Shown here: positions 21,501 to 33,500 of the stretch, in pieces
How positions within the stretch are numbered: the first letter of the stretch is position 1
How the letters are laid out: the number at the start of each line of letters is the position of its first letter
Source: Symbiodinium natans
Lineage: Eukaryota; Sar; Dinophyceae; Suessiales; Symbiodiniaceae
Assembly (NCBI GenBank): GCA_905221605.1
Contig: CAJNDS010002202.1
Span: 647,001 to 711,000 of the forward strand
Direction: 5' to 3'
Length of the DNA: 64,000 bases
Notes under the pieces: model-generated
What the model was told of the DNA's origin: nothing
Databases searched by the model: none
Seen by the model: only the letters and a program-made list of their open reading frames with translations
Position numbers and translations under genes: made by a program

Positions 21501-24500
21501 CTAAACCCTGAACCCTAAACCCTAAACCCTAAACCCTAAACCCTGAACCCTAAACCCTAAACCGTAACCCTAAAGCCCTCAACCCTAAACCCTGATCTTC
21601 AGGCGAGGGATCTCCAGGGCTGCAGGGTTTAGGGGTTTAGGGTTTAAGGTTTAGGGTTTAGGGTTTAGGGTTAAGGGTCCCTAAGAGTTTATTATGGGTT
21701 TATGGGGTTAGGATTTTCGGGAGACAAATCGGGTTCTGGTGTAGGTTCTAAGGGTCCAGGGCTTTAGGGCGTTTAGGGGGGTTTAGGGGGGGTGCAGGGC
21801 GCTACGGTGTCTGGGGGTTTGTGGTCTATAAGGCCCAGTCAGCGTTGAGCGTTTAGACCTTGGGCGCAGCCAGCCGCTTGCCAAGCCAACTTGGCTGCAC
21901 TTAGCAGGGCAGCTATTAGTAAAGAAACCCAATAAACCCAAAAAGGCTAAGGATGTAAAGTTACAGCAAAGCACCACAGAGCCAATTGCCTGACTTGAGG
22001 GCACGCAGACGCCCTCACGTCCATCCTCGTCCTTCTAAGGATGGATCATTCTTGAACTTCTGGTTTGGGCAACTTGTGTCGCAGAAAAGCTTCATCCATT
22101 AGTAGCCCGGGCGGAATCTGCTCAGGGCATTTGGGCCTACGTCTCAGCCCGCAACGTCTGCCACGTCGACGTAGTTCTCTTCCTTGCGCTCGAGCAAGAT
22201 CTTCAGGTCAGGCTTCTCGTGTCTGTATTTCCTTTCTGGGACCTGCAAAGTGAACTCCGCAAGGCCAAGTGTCAGAACTCATACCAGATCTTTCCCAAGC
22301 TATGCTACCCACACACAGCTGCTTGAGGGTTCTATGTGACAGCGCCCACTTCGAATCTATGGCTCGGACTCAATTTTACGCACACTGCAAAGTCAGTAGC
22401 TTAAGGATCAAGAGGGCCCTCTGTGGGCCGAAAAGAAAGACCGCGGGTGATATGGCCAGGGAGGAAGCCTCCACTGATTTCACAGCTCCCAAAACTCTTT
22501 CTGGCCATTCACCGATGTTTCACGGTCCCGGCATCTCGGCGCTCAGCCCGCTCTTCAAGCCTTTCGGTTTCGGCAACTAACTGGTATGTCCCTTTTTCTA
22601 AGAGCTTCTTTAGGGCCTCAGCGTTGCCTTGAATCTTTGTGAGGGCATCTACAATCATGGCTTGATGCTCAACCCAGCGGACTTCGGCGCCTACGCCATC
22701 CATTCTCTCACGAGCTATCGCCAAGTCCAGCGCGGTGTACTTGTCTTGGGCCAGCGAACCCTCCTTTCGGAGGTTGTCGTAGAGCGACTTCGCATCCACA
22801 ACTGTCAGCGAATCTTTGAGCGTGTGATCTGCCTTGGCACTCTGCAGCACCAAATCGGCCTGGGCTTTGGCGTTCTCTTTGAAAACTTCGAGGCTGAACT
22901 TCTCCTGGATCAAGTCATTCCAGATTGCTTTCGCCCACAGAAGATCTCCTAAACCTTTGTTGAGCGATTGAGTCTCGGCGGCCAAGGTTGAGTTCACTTT
23001 TCTTCTCAGCTTTCCGCTCTTCCACCAGACCAGCGAGCAGGTAGCTTCGTGCCCCTGCAACATGTCCTTGTGGAATGCTATGACTCCCAAGGCCCCCTGG
23101 GTGGAGCCGTCGCTGTAGTTGGTGAAGCTTGCATCCGTGACCACGCCCCATCTCAGGTCCTCACACTCTATTGGGAAGTAGCGCAAGGTGAGGTCTGGCC
23201 AAGCGCGCACCTTATTGATGCACTGGTTCAGCTCGAGAATGTCCTTGATCTTGAGCGTGCTCGACTTGGATGCCATTATGCTGGCTCCAGCGGCGGCATC
23301 TGGACGACACTCCTTGGCGGCCCACGCTAAAGATCCTACGGCACCTCTGAACTTGTTCTTCTCTTCCTCTGTCGCGTCCGCCTCGGGGTGAGCTCTGCGT
23401 CCCTTTTCCAGACTCACTGGCGCCATTCTTTCGGACACGAACTTGCCCATGTCTATGCAGACGGTGTAGTCGCTCAGTTGTCTGATGCGTCGCCCGTTGA
23501 ATGTCGTGCCATCCAAGAGCTGCATCAACTGCTTGAATTTTCCGAATTTAAAGCGCTCGCGCAGTTTTGCCAGCTGAACTTCATGATCTCGGTTGCCAAA
23601 GCACAGCAAGTCATCGATCTCTATCACTATGATCCCTTCAACGGTGCCCTCTAAGTATTTAACGAAGATGGTTGGGTCTAGCCTGCTTTGCTTGTAGTTC
23701 AAGTCCTTCACGATGTAGCTCTTCAGCGTCTGGCGCCAATGTATGGGACCATCCATGAGCCCGTAAACGCCGGCCACCACTTCGATGATCTGTTCTGGGT
23801 CCATGTTCGGTAGACCCCCTTTTGGCTGCCTCACGTAGAGCTTGCCGCCTGGTCTCAAGAGAGGGTCCGACTGGGTGAAGGCTGCTTTCAGGTCCCCGCA
23901 GGACCCCCTCAGCTTCATACTTGCGGCCAGCTGCAAAACCACTTGCAAGTTCTGTGTCGTGACCGTCGGGCTGTATCTTTCCAAGTCCAGAGCATCGGGA
24001 TCCATGTCACCTCGCACGCAAAAGCGAGACTTCTTTGACGGTGTCTCGCCAATCTGTTCCCCGGGCTTCAGCCTTCGGACCATTCTTGACCCGATCACCC
24101 GGTTCAGCTTGCCCTGCGACTCCAGCTCCTTGAGGACTCTTCTCGACTCCTCCACCGACAGCACCTTCATCGCGCCGGAACTTTCTATTTTGCTCCACTC
24201 TTCAGCGTCTTGTAGTCGCCAGGCTGGCCACTCCTCTTCGGGAATGTCGGCCTCGCTTACCTCATCCGTCGCCACCTTTTTCATGACGAAGGTCTCGGCA
24301 TTGAGGACCATGAACGTATACGCTTCGGTCGTCTCCACGTCAAAGTTGGGGACCTCTTTCGACGTTACATGCTTCAGGTTCCTTAAGGCCTTCTTGGTGA
24401 CATAGAAGTCGGTGAAGCCTTTCCATTTGGCCTTCAGATCTCGCTGGGGTTTCAAACTCTTCCAATCGTCCTCCACTTCTTGCACGCTTCCATCTTTCAT

Positions 24501-27500
24501 CTTCGCCATCGTCTTCCTCTCTCCTGTGAGATCTTCCAGCTTGACTGGCAGCCTCGTCGTCTCCCAGGGTGTGCACATCGCGCTGCGCCAGCGAACGTGA
24601 TGCCTTCTCAGGACGCCCAGGGCCGGCTTTAGCTCCCAGGTGTCACGCTGCACTTCGCTTTGTCGCCGAGGTGGAACTGGCGTCGGTCCTTCTTCGAACT
24701 CATCCTGGCCAACGGGCGAGTATGGGTTGCCCGGCTCCTGCTGCCTTCTCGGGGGAGGTCGCACCGGCTCGTACCCGGCGCTGCTCTCCGCCTCTGCTAG
24801 CCTGCTTGGCGCTCTTGGGGGAACACCGTCCAATCTCTGGCTCTGCACCGCGGAGTCCACAGCTGCGCGTAGTCGTTCTTCTCGACCGGGAGCTTCAGGA
24901 ACGGGGAGTTCGGGAACCTCTATCTCTGCCTCGGGCTCCGGCGCTGATGCTTGCCTTGCTGGCTCTGCTGGGACTTCTGGCACTGGAGTTTCTGGCAGTT
25001 GCGCTGGATCGGGAAGTTCTTCTGGCGGAATAGGTATAGGCACCACGGGCGTCTCCGGCTCGTCAATCCTCACTCGGGGTAGCCCTCGATGTAGGCCTTC
25101 TGCGCTCACTTCATCTTCGCCAGCTTCGCGAACTATGGCTCCTCGGGAAACTCCTGGTGGAAGTGGGTCGCCCGTGTGGTCCTCGATTAAACGACTGCTC
25201 GACTTCTTGAAGCGCTCCTTTAGGTCTTGGAACACTTCATGCACAGCTTCCACTCCGCGAACCTCCTCCGACGTGGCCTCCCGCACGTGCTCGTTGCAGA
25301 CCTTCCAAAGTCTGCCCAACACATTGACGTAGCAGTTCGCTCCCTCAGGCATCAAAACGACGCCTGGCCCGACCCAGTTAGGCTTAAGCACACCTTTATC
25401 CTTCCACGACCGCCAAATGTAGACGATCTCTCCCGGCTGAAAGGTTCGGTGCACGCGATTCCTGGCTCGGAGAGCGTGCTTAGCCGCTTCGGACAGGTTG
25501 GTCTCCACGAACGCCTTCTGGGCAGCCCTGCGCGCTGCCAACACTCTTTCCACCTCCTCACCGTGGTTCACCAGCGCGGGGTCAATGGCATCGTCCGACA
25601 TGAGCTCCCCATTGGTCCGCGCTGTCTGCCCCAGCATCCTTTGAGCTGGAGAAAAGCCGGAGCGATTGAAGAGGCGATTTTTGGCTGCTTCCACCTCACG
25701 TGTCAGCAACCTGAGGTCATCCTCTGAGCACGGAGGATTCTGCCACTTCGCCTTTTCCATCATCTGCTTGAAGAGGCCGCCATGCCTTTCACAGCGCCCG
25801 TTCTGGTGTGGCGCCCTGGCCCCAATAACGTGCAGAAGCACGCCTAGTTCCGCGCATCGGTCTCGAAATTCGCCCAAGAACTCTCGCCCTTGGTCCAGAA
25901 GGAGGATCTGTGGCATTCCTAAGAAGCGCCCCCACGTTCTGGTAAAGGCCGCCCACACACTCACGGGCTCTTTGCTTCGTAGCTTTTCCACCATCTGGAA
26001 GGAGGTGCCCAGGCAAATCATGTTCAAGTACCAGTTCTGTCCGGAAGCATCCCAATTCGGCATCTGCAAGAGGTCGATCGCGACCACGGTGTTGGGCGCG
26101 TACGACCTGGGCACCATCGCCGGCCTATGCGCCTTCGGAGTTCTACTGGCAGCGCAGGTAGGACATCTGAAGCTGTCCTTCGCCCAACGCCATATCCTGT
26201 CTGGTGTTCGGCTCACCTTCAGAGTTCGCACCAGATCCGCCAAGCTGGGGTGTCCCAAGTTTCGATGCAGCTTCATCACTGCCTCCTTTTCTTGTCTTGT
26301 AGGCTCACCCACCGGGACGACCGAGTCTTCAGGACGTTCGTCCACTGTGTCCATCGGGCGAAGGTCGAGCTCGTCGAAGATGTCCTGCTCTGCGACCTCT
26401 CCGGGGAAGCACTCGAGGTTATAGTCCATGATTGCCCCCTCCGCTCGGGGCGGCTTGCCCTTCGCCATGGCATACTTGACTGCGTCCTTGAAGTTTGTGA
26501 TCTGGTACTTCTTGCGGTATAGCAGGTAGGACGCGGTGCCTTCTGAAGTGGCCTCCTTCAGGTTCTTCAAGCCTGATGACAGCGGCCCCAAGGCACTGAT
26601 TACGAAGCCACGGCCCTTCCTCCACTGATGTCTCGCGATGCGACAAGCCAGCGACGACTGCTCCGACGCCACCTTGTTCATGTATATTACTTTGGGACCT
26701 TGGCTCTCGATGTCCTTCCACACCGCATTCTGGTTGACGCCCTTTAGGTCTATGGTCATGGCGTCAACCCCGGCACTAGCCCCCACGAGGTAGTCCAGGA
26801 TCTGATCAGACTTCGCCTTGTCGATCTTGGTCTCGTCGCTCTGGTGCTCCAAGTACAGCTCGGGCTCTTTGACCACCACATAGACCTCCTCGTCTTCCAG
26901 GCTGTGCAGGCCCTCCACGTCCTGCCGGTCCATTCGCTGCAGGACACCATTCTTGGAGACCACCACAAAGTCGTCCAGGAAGGGAAGAGGCTTGGCCATC
27001 CAACGACGCACCATGTTAGGCGTAGCACTTTGCAACACTCGCGTTCCATCCCACGATCTGATGTTCTGGCCTACGTTCACATTCCTGCCAGCTGCTGCGC
27101 CACTTGGGTTCGTTGGGTCATCATGCGCGCGTAGAACTGGTTCACCATGTCCGCCGCTTGCTTCATCGTGGCCACGGCTTGCTCCCAGTCGCTCTTGGTT
27201 TCTCGCAAGGGCAGCGTGTTCGCTCGATGTCGGGTCTCCTGCTCGTAGCGCTGAACTCTCTTGAACTCGGAGACCATTGCCTGCACCTGGTTCGCGGTAG
27301 TCGGGTCCATCTCGGACAGGTGAGCCTCCATTGCGGTCACGTTCTCCACCGCCCTCTCGAACTCCAGGTACTCGCCCTCGCGCAAGTCCAGCGTAGTCTG
27401 CAGCTCGTCGCTCCTGGCGCGCTCGTCCGCCAGCTGCTGCATCAGGTTTCCCATCTCCACCTGGTGCTTCTGGGCCATTCGCTTCTCTTGTTGTTTCAGA

Positions 27501-30500
27501 GCGTTCTCCGCCAGGTTGAGGGTCTTCTCCTTCGACTGGTTCACGGTCTCCACTGGTCGGCTGAGTTTCCATCGAGCCTTGCACAGGTTGCAGTGGAACC
27601 AGTTCATGTGTCCATTGCCTCCTCCTTTGAGCTGCTGAGCTGGGTGAGCACAGCGGCCAATCTCTTGAGTCGGCACGCCTTTCACCGAAGCCAACTGTTC
27701 GGGCCTCTCGCCTTCCAGGTAGTTCTTGTAGATCTGGCCCCTGCTGGTAGCCGAACTTGTAGTCAAGGTCGCTGGCGAAGTGGTATCCGTAGGGCTGGGC
27801 TGCTGCTGCGACTCTGGCCCGGGAAGAGAGAGCCACGGTGACACCACGGTTTGCCAGTATCCCCAGGCCAGCAGCGAGCAGAGTTTGTCCAACAAAACCC
27901 GCCAGTTTCGGACGGCGAGCCTTGGCCGGCTGACGGGATTCCGCACTAGCTGCCATGGATTCCGCTGCCGCCCCTGCTGCTGCTGCAGGGCTCGCGAAGC
28001 TAGCATAGGCCTCGGACTTAAGAGTCTTGGGCGATCTTGTAGTCTTTGGTCTCGAGCCAAAAACCTGCCCAGTGCGAAAGTCGGACTCCATACGACGCCC
28101 TGCACACGCGGAAGGCATCACCCAACCTTCAGGACCAAAGTCAAGCACATCCACAGCTGCGTGCCCTGAGGGAAGAGTCGTCATGTTGCACTCTCCGTTC
28201 ACTTTGCTGAAGGTGATCTTGTCTTTGCTTAGGTCAATGACTGAACCCAAGGCCCTCAAGAGACTAACCGGCAACAGCAACGGCACGTCTTCGGCTACGA
28301 CTGTCAGCTCAAGCACTCCTGGAACTCCACCGAGGCCGATGGGAACTTCGCACACGCCGACTGTTTTTGCTGCGCCTCCAATGCCGCGTGCCTGGGTGGC
28401 CTTGTCCGTCCAGCAGCCTTTTAGGCCTAGGGGCCTCAAAAGGTCCAGCAAACGAAGAAGGGCCGGACGACCCACCAGGCCTTCCTGAGCCGCAGTGTCC
28501 ACCAGGCCGTGGCATCCCTGCGTAGTCACTCCCACGAAGAGCTCGCCCGCCATCGACTCGCCCGGCCTGTCGTTGAGGAACTGGCCGAAGGACAAGAAGG
28601 TGTTCGCTCCACCAGACCCGGCATCCATTCGGCCGGCCCAGTAGAAGGACCCTCGGCTTGCTCCCGGGCCCGACGATGACGAAGAGGTAGTCAGCGATGG
28701 CCCCGCTCGGTGCCTACACTCCTTGCTCCAATGCCCGACTTCTCCGCAAGCCCGGCATCGAGTCCTAAGCTTGAGCTGCTCTATGTGCACTCTTCGTGAC
28801 GTAGGCGACCCCTTCCATGCCGAGCCGCCTTTGCCGAAGGACTTGCTGCTCTGCTTGCCGGTGTTCTTGCCGTCCTTGTTGAAGAGCTTCTTGCCCCCTT
28901 TCTTGCCAAGGTTCGGCTGGTAGTACTGCCGGCCCTTTTGCTGTTCTTTGAGCTGCTGCCGAACATGTTGGTACGACGCCAAAGCTTCCATGACATCGCC
29001 TTCCTCGTACACCGCGTCCAGCTCGCCGTCTTCTAGGTACACGTAGTTCTCGTCTTCTTCGTCTTCCGCCTCCAGGTAGAACTCGGGCTCGCCATAGTGC
29101 TCGTGGTTCTCGTAGTACACCTCCTGGCCTTCGCCCTCTTCAGTCTCCGTCCAGAGCATCGCCTTGGACCCGGAGCTGCTCGAGTTGATGCGGTCAAGTC
29201 GCCTTAGGTTGGCGATCACCACATCCTTGGTGTAGTCGCCAGCCAACCACGTGACCACACGGGACTCCAGCTCTTTGTCCAAGTTCGCCTGCCGGAACAG
29301 CAAGTATCCGGCAGCCTTCGCCGGAAGGTCCACGCCCTCGGCTTTGAGCTCCGCCAAGGCATGCGACGCGCGCACCAGGTAATCCGGGATGGACTCCTTG
29401 GCACCTCTAGCCTGGCCATAGAACACGCCCTCCATGGCCCTCGGCAACGCTGTCTCCACATACGGCTTAAAGTTGTCGTTGAGCACTTTCATCACCGTCT
29501 TGTAGCCGTCCGCATGCTGGAGCTCGGCCAGCGTCAAAGACGACACCGCCTCCCTTGCTGGCCCTGTGAGAGCTTGAACCAGCTTGATCGCCCTCTTCTC
29601 CTTGGGAATATCCGTCGTGGCCTCCCACAGCTCAAGATCTCGAAGCCAGGTCTTGAAAGAGACCTCTGGAGTGGAACCGTTCCAAGAAGGTGGGGGATCT
29701 CTATCTCGGTAGACATATCCTCCAGGATCGCCTGAGGACTGTCCTTCCGAAGTAGATGGCATCTTCACTCACTCGCTCTTGTAGATGTCGACGTGGCTGG
29801 GCTCGATCAGATACGTCACCACCTTCCCGCGGCTGATCGGTTAGAAGGCGAGGAGGGAAACAGCAGGCCCCTGGGACCGCCGGCTGCGACGCCACACACG
29901 CCGCCAAGAGCCACGCAGGCTCCGCTGCCAACTGACAGCGCCCACTTCGAATCTATGGCTCGGACTCAATTTTACGCACACTGCAAAGTCAGTAGCTTAA
30001 GGATCAAGAGGGCCCTCTGTGGGCCGAAAAGAAAGACCGCGGGTGATATGGCCAGGGAGGAAGCCTCCACTGATTTCACATATGTCTTGAAGATTCAGAG
30101 ATTAGGGTCTCTTTGTTTCAAACGCAGGGAGCAGCTGATTTTATGGACTTGATGCATTCGAGACTTCTGGAGGCTTAGATTGGCTTACGGGAGTAGGGTG
30201 CAGGGTTTTTTGGGGTGTTCGATTGCCAACCTCGGAGTTGTTTGCAAAGAAAGGGGCGAAGGCTTCTGGGCAGAAAAACCGTTGCAAGGCCACTGGGCCT
30301 GCAAGGCAAGGCTTTTAAGGCCTAAACCCTAAACCCTAAACCCTAAACCCTAAACCCTAAACCCTAAACCCTAAACCCTAAACCCTAAACCCTAAACCCT
30401 AAACCCTAAACCCTAAACCCCTGAACTATGTAAGGCTGAGACTTTGTTGGCACAGGGTATTACGGTTTACGAGGCAATGAAGGGGTGTTAGAGTGTCACA

Positions 30501-33500
30501 GGGTTTGTTGAAAGTCTCACAGGGTTAAGACTCGTACCCCTAAAGTTGGAGCCCTGAAAGTTCCCCTTAGTCTACTCCAACTATGGCGCTTCTTTTACAT
30601 TCAGGATCTTTAAAAGGGGTCCCCTAAACCCGAGGGTACAGCCTCAGGGCTCCAAGGCGCAACCCCTAGGATGTAGGGGTTGGACATCTAATACAGGGGC
30701 CTCGGAAAGTAGATTCGAGTGCTGGGAGTTATTATAGACTACTTATAGGGACCCCAACAAAACACCATATTCGACTCGGCTAGTCATTTTCTAGCCCTGA
30801 ACCTTCAAGCAACCCTAAACCGAAACCCGAAACCTATACTGAACCCTATATACACCCTAAACTCTAAAGTAGGGCTTGGAAACGTACGCCCAGTCGGGTC
30901 TTTTGAGGGCCAAGGCTCGATGGTGTTGGTGACGCGATCTGGCATGCTCGCAAGGCCTCGAATCGCGGCTTTATGGATTTAGGGATTTAGGGATTTCGGG
31001 TTTAGGGTTTAGGGTTTGGGGATTTAGGGTTTAGGGTTTAAGATTTAGGGTTCAGGGTTTAGGGATTTAGGGTTTAGGGTTATAAAGTTTAGGAATTAGG
31101 ATTGATTTAGGGTTTGGGGTTTAGAAAAGGGCAGATTCGTAACTCAGAGTACCCGTAGAAACAGCCCGTAGCCTCGACATAAGGGTAAACATGCAGTTGT
31201 TGGAGCAAGTTGAAGGTTTTTAAGGGTTTATGCTTATAGGTTCTGCTGCATGCTGGTATCCCTGACCCCTGAAACCCTCCCCAAAACCCTTAAATCAAAC
31301 CTAAACCCTCAACCCTAAACCCAAAGCCCAGAGCGCGAAGCCCCGCAGACCCCTAAGTCCTAGATCCAAAATTAAGGACACCCCAAACCCCAAACCATGT
31401 GATGTATGAAGGGAAGCCAACCACATGAAAAGAGCCTAGATGAAAGTCCTGAGGTGGGTCAGCCCTACACCCAAGACCGAAACCTGGACCCCAGACCCTA
31501 AACCCAAACCCCCAAGGCTCCAAAGACTCTTATCGTAAGCTTTTCGGGCCCAGAGGCCTTATTATAACAGGATTTTTTGGTCTAAACCCAAAACCCTAAA
31601 ACCCAAAACCACAACAGCTCTGAAGCGTCTGAGCTGCGCTTCTTGCCAATCGTGGCGTCCCGGAGGAACTGCGACACGATCCGCCGAGAGCCTCGGCACA
31701 GGTGGGGGGGGGGGGGGGTTTAGGGTTTAGGGTTTAGGGTTTAGGGTTTAGGGTTTAGGGTTTAGGGTTTAGGGCTTGGGGTTTAGGGTTTAGGGCTTGG
31801 GGTTTGGGGTTTGGGGTTTGGGGTTTAGGGTTGTCATTGTGAGGTTTTTGTAGGACTTTGGGGTCGGGCAGCTGGGAGCTGTGCAAGGTGCCCTAGAGGG
31901 TTTTGAAACCCTGGGAACCGTATCAGGGTTTAGGGTTAAGGTTTAGGGAAGAAGGTAATCATGAAACATCAGTTTCTCAGCATCAGGTTTCAACGCCCTC
32001 CCCAAATCCCTCCAGTCTACCTATGGTATCCTCGGTCCAGGGTTGCAGGTTGGTCGCTAAACCCTTGAAGGGTTTAGGGCTGAGGGTTCTGTAGGGATTT
32101 GGGCTTTGGGGTCTAGGATTTCACCCTGAACCCTAAACCCTAAACCCTAAACCCTAAACCCTAAACCCTAAACCCTAAACCCTAAACCCTAAACACCCTA
32201 TAAACCTCAAGAACGAAAAGGCTGACGATCGTCTACGATCCCTCCCTAAACCTAAACCCTCTATGAGCCCTAAGCCCTAAACCCTGAACCCTAAACCCTA
32301 GCCCTAAACCCTACACCCTGAACCCTGAACCCTAAACCCTAAGCCCTAAGCCCTAAACCCTGAACCCTGGACCCTAACAAACTACGCACAGATCGCCGCG
32401 GAGAAGCGGTATTCCGGCCAGAGCTTCTCCACAGCATCCACCTCAAAGCGGTTCAGGGTTTAAGGCTTTAGAGTTCCCCCCACCCCAAACCCTAATCCCT
32501 AAACCTTAAGCCCTAAACCCAAGACGTGATACCGGGGCCTTGGGCCCTGAAAAAGAGGCAAATTCGGTTCAGGTTTCAGGTTTCTGGGATTCAGGGTTCC
32601 GGAGTTCGGGTTGGGGTCCGTTAGGGTTTTGGGTCAGCTATAGGGTTTAGGGTTTAGGCCTTAGGGTGTAGGGTTCGAGCTCCATATCACAGGAAGCACC
32701 CAAAAACCATGAAGAGCCCGAGCCCTGCCAGAAAGGATGCCTGAACTCCCCCTAGCCACCCCTGAATGCCCGCCAAAGAGCTTAAGAGAGAGGAGACGAG
32801 AGAGAAAGCAAGAACGAACGAAATAGATAAAGAAAGAAAGAACGAACGAAAGAAAGAAACAAAGGAAGAAAGAAAGACCCATGTCGTAGCTTTTTGGGGG
32901 GGGGTAGCAAACTAGAACCCCCTAGAACTAACGCCCAAAAGGATCTACAGAATGAGCCTTCAGGTAAACTCTTGATAGCTCAGACCCTCAAACCCTAAGG
33001 GTCCATGTACCTAAATAGTACATACTTTGGCAATACAGCGGTTGCCACATAATAGCTTTAATTCCCGGATATATCGTGTACAAGTACATGGACCCTAAGG
33101 GGAAGCTAATTACTCCTTAATCCCAATAAGGCCCCGGCGCCCCCCTAAACCCAAAAACTTAAACCCTAAACCTTAAACCTAAACCCTAAACCCTACACCC
33201 TAAACCGGAAACCCTAAACCCTAAACCCTAAACCCTACACCCTAAACCCTAAACCCTAAACCCTAAACCCTAAACCCTAAACCCTAAACCCTAAACCCTA
33301 AACCCTAAACCCTAAACCCTAAACCCTAAACCCTACCCTCGGCCTGCTCGAGCCCCGCTGCGCGCATCTGAGAGGTCAGGGTCTGGAACATGGACTCCTG
33401 GGCTTAGGGTTTAGGGTTTAGAGTTTAGGGTTTAGGGTTTAGGGTTTCCGGTTTAGGGGTTAGGGTTTAGGGTGTAGGGTTTAGGGTTTAGTAGGCTTCG

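Larger units (their letters stand above)
22337..30080 (-). mobile_element. Complete Ty1/copia-type LTR retrotransposon
   Basis: A 7,744-bp element with two 148-bp LTRs that are identical base for base, a primer-binding site beside the right LTR, and one ORF filling almost all of the interior. Domain order on the minus strand is gag, CCHC knuckle, aspartic protease, integrase, reverse transcriptase, RNase H; integrase before RT defines the copia order. LTR ends are TG...CA. TATG (or TATGT, since the boundary base is shared) flanks both sides, as expected of a target-site duplication. Identical LTRs suggest a recent insertion or recent gene conversion. It lies in sense orientation inside an intron of the minus-strand EEP-like gene, between the exons at 30890-30956 and 20668-20713. 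Confidence 0.93.

Noticed and set aside
27077..28105. A separate 342-codon gene inside the copia element
   Set aside because: Its protein-like part fits the expected place of the polyprotein between protease and integrase, so a compensated frameshift is simpler.
29763..29768. GTG start six bases upstream of the copia ATG
   Set aside because: Non-ATG starts are not expected here and the ATG at 29762 has a better context.
32661..32882. ORF rich in Phe/Leu/Ser
   Set aside because: Product of the purine-rich tract at 32786-32878.
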